From Eubacterium maltosivorans (lineage in GTDB: Bacteria > Bacillota > Clostridia > Eubacteriales > Eubacteriaceae), in NCBI RefSeq assembly GCF_002441855.2, contig NZ_CP029487.1, positions 496,001 through 560,000 on the forward strand: a stretch of 64,000 nt of DNA, in the 5' to 3' direction. Positions 41,049 to 49,601 of this stretch are shown here, one piece after another. The notes under the pieces are model-generated. The model was not told where the DNA came from. It did not search any database and saw only the letters and a program-made list of their open reading frames with translations. The translations under genes and the position numbers were made by a program. Within the stretch, counting starts at the first letter, position 1; every line of letters starts with the position of its first letter.

Positions 41049-42256
41049 TCAGGCTTGTGGTGCTGGCGGATGATTTTACCGGAGCGCTTGATACAGGCAT
41101 ACAGTTCGGCAAGCTGGGAATCCGTACGGTTGTGACACAGCAGACCAATGGCCGCATGGCAGCAGGCGGCGACTGTGAGGTGCTGGTCATCAATACAGAA
41201 TCCAGACATCTAACAGAGAAAAAGGCCGCGCAGAGACTTTATGAAATCTCGGGCAATGTCAAAAAAGCAGGCATTCCTTTTCTTTATAAAAAAATAGACT
41301 CGACTCTCAGAGGAAACATCGGGGCGGAGCTGTATGGCTGTATGAAGGGGATGGAAGCAGAGCAGGTGATGCTGGTGCCGGCTTATCCCGAAAATAAAAG
41401 GTACACGCGCGCAGGCCTGCAGTATATTGATAAAACGCCGCTTTCAGAGACAACCTTTGCGCAGGATCCTTTTAATCCGGTTATTTCCAGCAGGATTTCA
41501 GAGATCGTTCACAGCCAGTGCGCGGTGCCGGTTTATGAGATTCCAGTCACTGGGCTTGAGCGCCTTGATCCAGAAGCGAAGGGGATCTATGTTTTTGACG
41601 CAGAAAACCAGAGCGAGATGAAAAAGATTGCTGGCTGTTTAAAAGCGTTCAGGCATCTCAGTATTTTTTCAGGCTGCGCGGGCTTCGCGTCATTTCTGCC
41701 GTCACTTTTGGAAATGAGGACACAGGCACAGAAAGCTTTGAAGATAGAGCGGCCTTTATTGTTAATGTGCGGCAGTGTCTGTCCGGTTTCGACATGCCAG
41801 CTTAAAAAAGCGCGAGCACTGGGAATTCCTCTTTTTAAGCTCTCAGATTATCTTGAACTGAGTGGGAATGGGAGTCAGGGGCTGAATCGGCTGTTGAAAG
41901 ATATGGAAGGGCAGGCTGGGCATACAATGATCCTGGCGAGCTCGGATATTGAAAGCGGGAGTCCCTTCAGACCTGAGCGCAGCGGGGAAAGGGCGCACGT
42001 CGCGGACCGGCTGGGCTATATTACAAAGCACGTGGCCGAAGCGTTTGGCTATAAGGATCTCGCTGTTTTTGGCGGGGATACGCTTTTGGCAGTGCTTAAT
42101 CATCTGAAGCTGAATGATCTGAGGCCAGTTGATGAGATTGAGCCGGGGGTGGTATTGTCAGAGACTGGCGATTACCGCGTCATATCAAAGGCCGGCGGAC
42201 TGGGGAGAGAGGATGTGGTTGAGAGAATGTTAGCCCATACAGGAGCAGTTTTATGA
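41045..42256 (+). CDS. four-carbon acid sugar kinase (DtnK/OtnK type, DUF1537)
   Basis: 403 residues. The N-terminal domain has VVLADDFTGALDTGIQFGKLGIRTVV and FLYKKIDSTLRGNIGAEL. The C-terminal nucleotide domain has GSVCPVSTCQLKKA and LAVFGGDTLLAVLNHL. The family phosphorylates D-threonate, D-erythronate and similar four-carbon acids, which fits the overlapping PdxA-type gene upstream. It overlaps the regulator gene downstream by 4 nt, so all three are translated together. Confidence 0.85.
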   Translation: MIRLVVLADDFTGALDTGIQFGKLGIRTVVTQQTNGRMAAGGDCEVLVINTESRHLTEKKAAQRLYEISGNVKKAGIPFLYKKIDSTLRGNIGAELYGCMKGMEAEQVMLVPAYPENKRYTRAGLQYIDKTPLSETTFAQDPFNPVISSRISEIVHSQCAVPVYEIPVTGLERLDPEAKGIYVFDAENQSEMKKIAGCLKAFRHLSIFSGCAGFASFLPSLLEMRTQAQKALKIERPLLLMCGSVCPVSTCQLKKARALGIPLFKLSDYLELSGNGSQGLNRLLKDMEGQAGHTMILASSDIESGSPFRPERSGERAHVADRLGYITKHVAEAFGYKDLAVFGGDTLLAVLNHLKLNDLRPVDEIEPGVVLSETGDYRVISKAGGLGREDVVERMLAHTGAVL

Positions 42257-44040
42257 AAATACTTGGAATTATGCCTTACAAAGGCCTGATGAAAACAGTG
42301 GCAGAAGTCCTCGAGCAGGAGCCGGACATCTCGGCCGACCTTTTTGTCGGCGACATGTATGAGGGCCTGAAAATTTTTAAAGAGCATTATCAGGATGACA
42401 CTTATGATTTTGTGCTTTCCCGGGGCCGCACCGCCGGGCTGATCGAGGAGGCGACTCATATCCCGGTTATTTATATTGATATTTCCGGTTACGATATGGT
42501 GCGCCTGATCCGCCTGCTTCAGACCTATACGGGTAAAACGGCAGTGGTGGGCTTTTCTGCCATCATCAAAAGTATTTATGTGCTGTGTGATTTGCTTCAG
42601 TATGAGATTGACTGTTTTGAGATCAACAGCGAAAACGAGCTTTTTCCCATGCTTTCAAACCTGCAGAGCCAGGGATATAATTTTGTCGCTGGCGATGTGA
42701 TCACCGCAAAGGCAGCGGACAGTATCGGCCTGAACCATGCCATGATCACCTCCGGCAGAGAAAGTGTTTCTAAAGCGCTGGAGCAGGCAAAGAAAATGTA
42801 CGGCCAGCTTTCCTATCTCAGGGAAGAGCGCAATTTTTATAAAAAGCTCATCGCCAATGAGGCAGTCCGTATCGACGTGTTTGATGAGGAGGGGAATATC
42901 TTTTTTACCAATGACAATGCGGAGATGTTTGACGGAATCAAAGCCCATTCTGACATTCAGCGCTATAAAGATCAGATTGATCTGAAAGGACATGTCGTTT
43001 TTAATCTGACAATGAATGATGAGTTGTGGCATGTCGAGGGATCTTTGATAGAAGGGAAGGTAAAACGCTATTTCTTATATGGAAAACGTTACCTGAGCCA
43101 GCGGCTTAAGGAAAAGAATATCATCAAGCTAGATAATGATTTTGGCAAAAATACAATGATCCTGTCGCGGTTTGAGAGCAGCAATGCTTTGATGAAAAGG
43201 GCCATACAGACAGCGCAGGCAAATTGCGAAAACTATAAGCCAATTTTAATTTATGGCGAGCAGGGCACCGGGCGTGAGGATTTCGCGTTGTCCATTCATC
43301 GGGAAAAACAGCAAAAAAATAAAGAATTTATCCAGGTAAACTGTATGGCTCTGAACTGCAGTGAGAGTGATGAGGTGTTTGACACGCTGTTTTCACTCAT
43401 TGATAATAAGAAATCCAAAATTATTTTTTTTAATGACATTGACCACATGAATCTGTCAGTACAGCTTCTTTTGCTGTCTTTTTTGCACCAGGCTTCTTCG
43501 ATTAAGAGGCTGAAACTTCTGGCGTCCTCAGAAATATCTCTTGAGGAGATGATCCGGAAGGGCATTCTCCATTCCGAAATGTACACTTTCTTCAGCGGTA
43601 TTCAGATATTTTTGCCGCCATTGCGAAACCGAAAGGAAGATATCCGAAATCTCAGCAGTCTTTTTATTACACAGTTTAACAGCGAATACGGCAAAGAGAT
43701 TGTCGGGTTTCAGGAGGAAGCCTACAGCCTTTTAGAGACGCTTCCGTGGCATTTTAATATCAAGGAACTGCGAAATCTTGTCAAGGAGCTGGTTTTAGAG
43801 TCCAACACCCTTTATATTTCAAAAGACAGACTGGGCTATCTTTTGAAAAATCAAAACCGCTATCCTGAGGAAAAGAAAGAGACAGATACAGGATTAAATC
43901 TTGACCAGCCTTTGGAAAGTATTGAACGGGACATCATTACGGTTCTGCTGCAAAGGGAAAATCATAACCAGTCAAAGGTAGCGAAAATGCTGGGAATCAG
44001 CAGAAGCACACTCTGGCGAAAACTGAAAAATGATTTATAA
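42253..44040 (+). CDS. PrpR-type regulator with AAA domain lacking the sigma-54 GAFTGA loop
   Basis: 595 residues. The N-terminal PrpR_N-like sensor (about 1-190) has FDFVLSRGRTAGLIEEATHIPVIYIDISGYDMVRLI in a near form. A PAS-like middle follows (about 200-270), then an AAA region with Walker A GEQGTGRE (variant of GETGTGKE) and LPPLRNRKEDIRNL, and a Fis-type HTH (LLQRENHNQSKVAKMLGISRSTLWRKL). The loop that should carry GAFTGA reads through as CSESDEVFDTLFSLIDNKKSK, and I see no -24/-12 promoter nearby. It probably regulates sigma-70-type promoters of this cluster. Confidence 0.8.
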   Translation: MKILGIMPYKGLMKTVAEVLEQEPDISADLFVGDMYEGLKIFKEHYQDDTYDFVLSRGRTAGLIEEATHIPVIYIDISGYDMVRLIRLLQTYTGKTAVVGFSAIIKSIYVLCDLLQYEIDCFEINSENELFPMLSNLQSQGYNFVAGDVITAKAADSIGLNHAMITSGRESVSKALEQAKKMYGQLSYLREERNFYKKLIANEAVRIDVFDEEGNIFFTNDNAEMFDGIKAHSDIQRYKDQIDLKGHVVFNLTMNDELWHVEGSLIEGKVKRYFLYGKRYLSQRLKEKNIIKLDNDFGKNTMILSRFESSNALMKRAIQTAQANCENYKPILIYGEQGTGREDFALSIHREKQQKNKEFIQVNCMALNCSESDEVFDTLFSLIDNKKSKIIFFNDIDHMNLSVQLLLLSFLHQASSIKRLKLLASSEISLEEMIRKGILHSEMYTFFSGIQIFLPPLRNRKEDIRNLSSLFITQFNSEYGKEIVGFQEEAYSLLETLPWHFNIKELRNLVKELVLESNTLYISKDRLGYLLKNQNRYPEEKKETDTGLNLDQPLESIERDIITVLLQRENHNQSKVAKMLGISRSTLWRKLKNDL

Positions 44041-44191
44041 TAAAACACTTTTGGCCTTTTACTTTCTTGAAGTCCCTAAATCATGGTGATAGAATACGTG
44101 TGACCTAAAGTAAGGAGAGCAGAGAACCAAATGTGTTCTGAAATGAAACATCTTCTCCTGAAAACAACGTATAGGCAAAGGAGGGGATGCG

Positions 44192-45448
44192 TTGATTGAA
44201 TTTGGACCGTCATTAATACCAGTATTGTACCGCGTTCGGCAAAAGTGGAAGACTGATTTTTTAGAGAATCCTGAGGAGACAGTTATCCGTGAGATGAGCC
44301 TCTATAAGGAGCGTATCAGGCCAGGCAGCCGGATCGGCATCGCGGCAGGGAGCCGTGGAATTTATCATTACAGCCGGATTATAAAAGCAGTAGTAGATTT
44401 TGTAAAGGAAAGCAAGGCGGAGCCTTTTATCATTCCGGCAATGGGAAGTCATGGCGGCGCGACGGCAGAAGGCCAGCTGGAAGTTCTAGAAGGCTATGGT
44501 ATTACTCCGGAGAGCATGGGAGTGCCCTTTCTGTCCTCAATGGAAACGAATACGATCGGTTATACAAAAGAGGGCGTGCCGGTTCATTTTGATAAGAATG
44601 CCTGCTCGATGGATGGCATCATCATGGTCAACCGGATTAAGCCCCACACAGATTTTCATGGCGAAATTGAGAGCGGCATTATGAAACAGATGGCCATCGG
44701 GCTTGGAAAACAGCGCGGCGCTTCCACGATCCACCGCCGGGGAATCTATGGCCTGAGTGTGCTCATGCCAGAATCTGCCAGGGTCATTTTGGATAAGATG
44801 CCCATATTGATGGGGGTCGCCATTTTAGAAAACCAGCAGGACCGGACAGCCAAAATTGAGGTACTGCCTGCGGAGCGTATTGAAGCACGTGAGCGTGAGC
44901 TTTTAAAGGAAGCCAAAGCGCTTCTGCCGGCCCTTCCATGCGACAAGCTGGACGTGCTGGTTTTGCAGGAAATGGGTAAAAATATCAGTGGGACAGGGAT
45001 TGATCCCAACATTGTCGGCCGCTACCTTATTCGGAATATGCCGGATCAGCTTCCAGATATTTACCGTATTGTCTGTCTTGATCTGACCGAAGAAAGCCAC
45101 CGTAATGCCATCGGTGTAGGAATCGCGGATTTGATTACCCGCAGAATGTATGAAAAAATTAATTTTGAGCCTACCTATGTCAACACAATGACTTCAGGAT
45201 TTTTAGAGCGTGGGTTTATGCCTGTTGTCGCAGAGAGCGACAGAGAGGCGATTGAAACCGCATTGAACTGCTGCAACCGGTATGTCACAGCCGAAAATGC
45301 CAGAATGGTCATGGCTAAAAATACATTGGAGCTGCAGGAGCTTATCGTTTCAGAAGCACTCTTGCCAGAGCTTGAGGGCAAGGTAGAGATCATGGAAAAA
45401 GTGCAGCTTAACTGGGATAAACAGGGGTATATGAAAAATTTATTTTAA
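44192..45448 (+). CDS. LarA-like (DUF2088) racemase-family protein
   Basis: 418 residues from TTG at 44192 with AAAGGAGGGG upstream. It has a LarA N-terminal-like domain (IGIAAGSRGIYHYSRIIKAVVDFV, PAMGSHGGATAEGQ, NRIKPHTDFHGEIESGIMKQMAIGLGKQRGA). LarA enzymes racemise lactate and other 2-hydroxy acids with a nickel-pincer cofactor. The GSHGGAT and KPHTDFHG histidines could serve as active-site residues. Neighbouring acid-sugar genes suggest a hydroxy-acid epimerase. The substrate is unknown. Confidence 0.75.
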   Translation: MIEFGPSLIPVLYRVRQKWKTDFLENPEETVIREMSLYKERIRPGSRIGIAAGSRGIYHYSRIIKAVVDFVKESKAEPFIIPAMGSHGGATAEGQLEVLEGYGITPESMGVPFLSSMETNTIGYTKEGVPVHFDKNACSMDGIIMVNRIKPHTDFHGEIESGIMKQMAIGLGKQRGASTIHRRGIYGLSVLMPESARVILDKMPILMGVAILENQQDRTAKIEVLPAERIEARERELLKEAKALLPALPCDKLDVLVLQEMGKNISGTGIDPNIVGRYLIRNMPDQLPDIYRIVCLDLTEESHRNAIGVGIADLITRRMYEKINFEPTYVNTMTSGFLERGFMPVVAESDREAIETALNCCNRYVTAENARMVMAKNTLELQELIVSEALLPELEGKVEIMEKVQLNWDKQGYMKNLF

Positions 45449-45472
45449 ACAGAGATAGAGGAGAGAAGTAAA

Positions 45473-46447
45473 ATGAAAGATTACTATGATAACAGCTGGA
45501 TGGAAAATAACCGTTGGGGTGAATGGGGCGAAGAAGATGAAGTCGGCGTCATGAACGATCTGACACCGGAGCTTATTCTGAAGGCGGTTCAGTATATTAA
45601 AAAGGGAAAAATATATGATTTGGAAACAGAGCGTTTTAAGGGTATGCCTGTCTGGGCAGGGCACTGCGGCTTTGATATTTTGGCTTATGCCTCACCGTCT
45701 GGCCGTAAAAATATGAAGGGCAGCGGGCTGAGCCCAGAGTTCAACTGGTCGGAGGACGGAGGAATGCTGGACAGCAGCAAGGACGCTTATAAAATGGGGC
45801 TCAATACGGAAATGCTCATTGCGCCGCTCCATGCAGGAACTCACATCGATGCGCTGTGCCACTGGACAACCGGCGATGACAACCACTGGTATAATGGCTA
45901 CTCCGCCGACCGTTACAGCACCAACTACGGCCCGGTTAAATGCGATATTGCAAAAATTCCGCCAATGGTTATGCGCGGCGTGCTTTTGGACATTGCCGGC
46001 TATAAAGGGGTCGACCGTCTTGATCCCAACTATATTATTACCGCTGAGGACTGCGACGGCTGCGCGAAATGGGAAGGTGTTGAGCTGAAAAAAGGCGACG
46101 CCGTAATGCTGAGAACCGGTGAAAATTGGCCAGGACCTGAAGCCTGCTGTGATGCCGGTCTGGGTATTTCTGCTGCCAGATATCTGGTAGAAGGCAACGG
46201 CGCTTTTTTGGTCGGCGATGATATGGCGTGTATTGACGGCTTTAACGCAGACGGCTCATCCTCTGTGCCAGAGCACCCACAGCCAGTGCACCATTATCTG
46301 CTGATTCAGCAGGCTGTTCATATTATCGAATATTTGCAGCTGGATCAGCTGGCAAAGGATAAATGCTATGAATTTTGCTTTATCTGCCTGCCCGCAAAGG
46401 TTAAATGCGCGACAGGAATGTATGTAAGGCCTATTGCGATGGTCTAG
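45473..46447 (+). CDS. cyclase-family metal hydrolase (kynurenine formamidase-like)
   Basis: 324 residues. It carries the cyclase-family metal motif LHAGTHIDALCHW (H-x-G-T-H-x-D) at about 120-132, and late histidines in PEHPQPVHHYLLIQQ. The family hydrolyses N-formyl or lactone-type amide/ester bonds with Zn or Mn. It follows the LarA-like gene by 24 nt with GAGGAGAG and ends at a terminator. In this cluster it could open a lactone of the acid-sugar substrate (inference). A shorter relative lies at 51662. Confidence 0.82.
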   Translation: MKDYYDNSWMENNRWGEWGEEDEVGVMNDLTPELILKAVQYIKKGKIYDLETERFKGMPVWAGHCGFDILAYASPSGRKNMKGSGLSPEFNWSEDGGMLDSSKDAYKMGLNTEMLIAPLHAGTHIDALCHWTTGDDNHWYNGYSADRYSTNYGPVKCDIAKIPPMVMRGVLLDIAGYKGVDRLDPNYIITAEDCDGCAKWEGVELKKGDAVMLRTGENWPGPEACCDAGLGISAARYLVEGNGAFLVGDDMACIDGFNADGSSSVPEHPQPVHHYLLIQQAVHIIEYLQLDQLAKDKCYEFCFICLPAKVKCATGMYVRPIAMV

Positions 46448-46480
46448 AAGCTTTTAAAAGATTATAAATGTTCACCTCGA

Positions 46481-46514
46481 AGGGTACAGCTCGCAAAAAA
46501 GCTGTGCCCTTTAT
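46481..46514 (+). terminator. terminator of the acid-sugar cluster
   Basis: AGGGTACAGCT pairs with AGCTGTGCCCT, followed by TTATTG. Confidence 0.65.
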
Positions 46515-46609
46515 TGCTATTTGGTAATTAAAGTTTAAAGAAATTGTTAAAACTTAAGGAGATTTTTTTATTGCTGTGATATATTAAAAAGAAAAAAGAG
46601 GTGTTTAAG

Positions 46610-47995
46610 ATGTCTGTGGTTGGTACTTTTATTGTGCCGCATCCCCCTATTATTTTGCCGGAAGTGGGGCGCGGTGAGGAGAAAAAAATTGAAAAAACAG
46701 CCCGGGCGTACAGGGCTGTGGCCAAACGTATTGCAGAGCTAAAGCCGGATACCATTGTGATTACCTCTCCGCATTCGGTTATGTATGCCGATTATTTCCA
46801 TATTTCACCGGGAAGTGGGGCAGAGGGCGATCTGCGTGCTTTTGGCGTCAGCGGTGTTTTGGTAAAAGCTTCCTATGACGAAGTGCTTGCCAAGGCCGTT
46901 GGTATTCAGGCCGAGGAGGACGGTATCCCCGCCGGGACACTCGGCGAAAAGGATCCAGCGCTGGACCACGGCACGCTGATTCCGCTTTGGTTTCTGGCGC
47001 CCTTTAAGCTTTCCTCCGAGGTGGTGCGCATCGGCCTGTCCGGCCTGCCCATGATCGATCATTACCGTCTGGGTGAGAGCATCGCAAAGGCGGCTGACAA
47101 GCTGGACCGCCGGATTGTGATTGTTGCCAGCGGCGATTTGTCCCATAAATTAAAGGAGGACGGGCCTTACGGCTTTGCGTCCGAAGGGCCGGTGTTCGAT
47201 GCCGATGTGACAGCAGCCATGAAACGTGCAGATTTTCTGAGATTTTTGACCTACGAGCCCGGCTTTTGTGAAAAGGCGGCTGAATGCGGGCTTGGCTCTT
47301 TTGCCATAATGGCTGGCACTCTGGATGGTACGGCGGTAGAACCAGAGCTTTTGTCCTATGAGGGCCCTTTTGGGGTGGGCTATGCGGTGGCGGCCTTTCG
47401 CCCGTTGGGCAAGACCACAGAGCGCTATTTTGAAAAACAGTATATAAAGCTGGAGGAGGATCGGTTAAAGGCGTTGAAAAGCCAGGAGGATGAGTATGTC
47501 CGTCTGGCGCGCTATGCACTCGAGGCCTATGTCAAGACCGGTGTGCCGGCAAAACTGCCAAAAGAACTGCCAGGAGAGCTGACAAGCCGGCAGGTGGGCG
47601 TCTTTGTTTCCCTGAAAAAACATGGAAAGCTCCGTGGCTGTATCGGAACAATCGCTCCGGTAACAGGTAGTGTGGCAGAAGAAATTTTAAGGAACGCTGT
47701 CAGTGCAGGGATGTCAGACCCGCGGTTTCCACAGGTTAAGGTCTCTGAGCTGGAAGCGCTTGTCTACAGCGTGGATGTGCTGAGTACGCCGGAGGCCATC
47801 GGCTCGGCCAATGCGCTGGATAGCCGCCGTTATGGCGTGATCGTCACAAAGGGCCACAAGCGGGGATTGCTTTTGCCAAACCTTGATGGCGTTGACAGTG
47901 TGGAGCAGCAGATCGCCATCGCGAAACAAAAAGCCGGAATCGCAGCCGATGAAGCCTGTGAGCTGCAACGGTTTGAGGTGGTGCGTCATTCATGA
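46610..47995 (+). CDS. MEMO1-AMMECR1 fusion protein (AmmeMemoRadiSam system)
   Basis: 461 residues from ATG 46610 (AGAGGTG site; an upstream GTG overlaps it). Residues 1-265 are a MEMO-type dioxygenase-like domain (TFIVPHPPIILPEVGRGEE, ITSPHSVMYADYFHISPG, ASGDLSHKL). About 290-461 is an AMMECR1 domain with the hallmark KLRGCIGTI and AGMSDPRFPQV. In many microbes these are separate genes beside a radical SAM enzyme; here they are fused. The radical SAM gene overlaps the 3' end by 4 nt. The system's chemistry is not established from the sequence. Confidence 0.88.
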   Translation: MSVVGTFIVPHPPIILPEVGRGEEKKIEKTARAYRAVAKRIAELKPDTIVITSPHSVMYADYFHISPGSGAEGDLRAFGVSGVLVKASYDEVLAKAVGIQAEEDGIPAGTLGEKDPALDHGTLIPLWFLAPFKLSSEVVRIGLSGLPMIDHYRLGESIAKAADKLDRRIVIVASGDLSHKLKEDGPYGFASEGPVFDADVTAAMKRADFLRFLTYEPGFCEKAAECGLGSFAIMAGTLDGTAVEPELLSYEGPFGVGYAVAAFRPLGKTTERYFEKQYIKLEEDRLKALKSQEDEYVRLARYALEAYVKTGVPAKLPKELPGELTSRQVGVFVSLKKHGKLRGCIGTIAPVTGSVAEEILRNAVSAGMSDPRFPQVKVSELEALVYSVDVLSTPEAIGSANALDSRRYGVIVTKGHKRGLLLPNLDGVDSVEQQIAIAKQKAGIAADEACELQRFEVVRHS

Positions 47996-48903
47996 AACTG
48001 ACCTGTGATTTATGCCCGCACCACTGCGTTATTGAGGAAGGCCGGACAGGCTTTTGCCAGGCCAGGGGCAATAACGGCGAGCGCATTGTCTGTGAAAATT
48101 ATGGCAGGCTTACCTCAGCCGCCATGGACCCCATTGAAAAGAAGCCCCTGAACCGTTTTTTTAAAGGAACCTCAATTCTTTCAGTGGGCAGCTATGGCTG
48201 TAACCTCCGCTGTTCATTTTGCCAGAACAGCTCGATTTCCATGAGTGGACGGGATACACGGACGATCCATGTCACGCCGGAAATGCTGGCGAATAAGGCG
48301 AAAAGCCTGAAAGAAGCAGGAAACATCGGCATTGCCTATACATACAATGAGCCGCTGGTAGGTTATGAGTTTGTGCGGGACTGCGCAGTGCTGATCCGTG
48401 AAAGAGGCATGAAAAATGTGGTGGTGACCAATGGAAATATTGCTTCAAACTATTTTGAAACGCTTTTGCCACTGATTGACGCTATGAATATTGATTTAAA
48501 GGCTTTTAATGAATCCTTTTATGAGGTAGTGAGCGGTGATTTTAAAACGGTTAAGACAAATATCCTTCTGGCGGCAGAGCACTGCCATGTTGAGGTAACA
48601 ACCCTGATCATTCCCGGAGAAAATGACAGTGATGAGGAAATGGACGCGTTGGCAGAGTGGCTGGCCGGCATCAATCCTGAGATCCCGCTGCATGTATCAC
48701 GCTTTTTCCAAGTTATCAGATGCTTGACAGAGGGCCGACCGAGATCGAGACAGTTCACCGGCTGGCCGAGATCGCAAGGAACCATCTGGAATATGTTTAC
48801 ACAGGCAATTGCTAAGCTTAAGGGAAGAGCAAAAAGTAAAAAACTGCCGCATTATCTGGAAACGATAAACAGATTTGTACCGATGATGGACCGAGAAAAA
48901 TAG
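47992..48903 (+). CDS. amrS: AmmeMemoRadiSam radical SAM enzyme with C-terminal frameshift
   Basis: It has the N-terminal Cys cluster CDLCPHHCVIEEGRTGFCQ, the radical SAM motif GCNLRCSFCQ, AYTYNEPLVGYEFV and IDLKAFNESFYE. As read, the frame runs to 48903. After HVSRFF (near 48709) the residues make no sense, whereas the neighbouring frame gives YQMLDRGPTEIETVHRLAEI...LEYVYTGNC and a stop at 48813-48815, as in intact family members. A single missing C near 48709 explains this: either a real mutation or a sequencing error. The catalytic core is unaffected. The last ~30 encoded residues of the read frame are probably not native. Confidence 0.85.
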   Translation: MKLTCDLCPHHCVIEEGRTGFCQARGNNGERIVCENYGRLTSAAMDPIEKKPLNRFFKGTSILSVGSYGCNLRCSFCQNSSISMSGRDTRTIHVTPEMLANKAKSLKEAGNIGIAYTYNEPLVGYEFVRDCAVLIRERGMKNVVVTNGNIASNYFETLLPLIDAMNIDLKAFNESFYEVVSGDFKTVKTNILLAAEHCHVEVTTLIIPGENDSDEEMDALAEWLAGINPEIPLHVSRFFQVIRCLTEGRPRSRQFTGWPRSQGTIWNMFTQAIAKLKGRAKSKKLPHYLETINRFVPMMDREK

Positions 48904-49222
48904 AGAATTATGAAACAGCAGAAACATAATTTTTTAAAAAGAATAATTTATAAGCGTATTTAAAAAAATATTTTTCTTATAAGCATAAATTTACCCTTGA
49001 CATGATTTTTGACAGAAATAAATATCTAAAAAAGAAACTTAATAGATTCTTAAATAATGTTACGTTGAAAAATATGTTTAAAATTTAGAGAATTAATAAA
49101 AAAATATTGCAAAGCCAGTGTTACAGGGACTGTAAACGCATTATCAAGAAGAAAACAGCAGTCGCCTTTTTATGCATCTTTGTAAAAATTTGTAACAAAC
49201 TGTAAATAAATGAAAGTGTTGC
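48904..49222. other. AT-rich intergenic stretch without a recognisable gene
   Basis: About 320 nt, very AT-rich, with T- and A-runs and a CTTATAAG palindrome but no ORF with a ribosome site. It ends at the promoter of the 21-codon gene. Confidence 0.5.
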
Positions 49223-49251
49223 TTGACCAAAAGCGGATTAGTGTGTAAACT
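49223..49251 (+). promoter_or_regulatory. promoter of the 21-codon gene
   Basis: TTGACC (49223-49228), a 17-nt spacer and TAAACT (49246-49251), about 55 nt upstream of the start codon. Confidence 0.55.
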
Positions 49252-49308
49252 AGAATCAGTTAATAAAGCAAATAAATAACAGTGCTTTGAGAAAGGAGAG
49301 ATTTTATT

Positions 49309-49374
49309 ATGATGTTCTATAGTTTTATCGCTGCTGATTTAGCCGCAAAAGCACTCGCAAAATGTGATGATTAA
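49309..49374 (+). CDS. 21-residue peptide gene with its own promoter and terminator
   Basis: The ORF starts MMFYSFIAADLAAKALAK and ends Cys-Asp-Asp. GAAAGGAGAG sits 8 nt upstream, a promoter at 49223 and a strong terminator at 49404-49437, making a complete tiny transcription unit. The peptide has an amphipathic, Ala-rich helix and one C-terminal cysteine. It could be a signalling or membrane-active peptide. The Cys plus acidic tail recall AgrD-type precursors only loosely. No processing gene is adjacent. Confidence 0.55.
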   Translation: MMFYSFIAADLAAKALAKCDD

Positions 49375-49403
49375 GAAGCAATTTTATTTAGATAATCAAT
49401 AAG

Positions 49404-49437
49404 AGCCAGGATATCTCGATGAGAATCCTGGCTTTTC
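49404..49437. terminator. terminator between the 21-codon gene and the leftward operon
   Basis: AGCCAGGAT pairs with ATCCTGGCT, followed by TTTCGTT. Confidence 0.75.
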
Positions 49438-49439
49438 GT

Positions 49440-49592
49440 TTATGAAATCAAATAGTTCGCAAAAGAGAAGAACATTTCCTCGAGTGACTGCATCGGTTCA
49501 GCCGCAAATTCGACTGCTTCCGGCGGAATATCGTATTTTTCCATGGTTTCCTTTAGGTCTGTGTAGTATTCAGATTTGAAATCTTCCATCAT
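49440..49592 (-). CDS. 50-residue acidic mini-protein after the second UroD-like methyltransferase
   Basis: An ORF starting MMEDFKSEYYTDLKETMEKY and ending FFSFANYLIS, with GGAGGCGTT upstream, 9 nt after the methyltransferase stop. It is acidic and helical, like the 43-residue ORF after the other UroD-like gene (37337). Both methyltransferases end EYGKY and both are followed by the same short gap with an AAGGAG-type site. No family is recognised. Confidence 0.6.
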   Translation of the reverse strand: MMEDFKSEYYTDLKETMEKYDIPPEAVEFAAEPMQSLEEMFFSFANYLIS

Positions 49593-49601
49593 AACGCCTC
49601 C

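Noticed and set aside
49309-49374. Assignment of the 21-codon gene as AgrD
   Set aside because: Too short for a normal AgrD, only two residues after the cysteine, and no agrB-like processing gene nearby.
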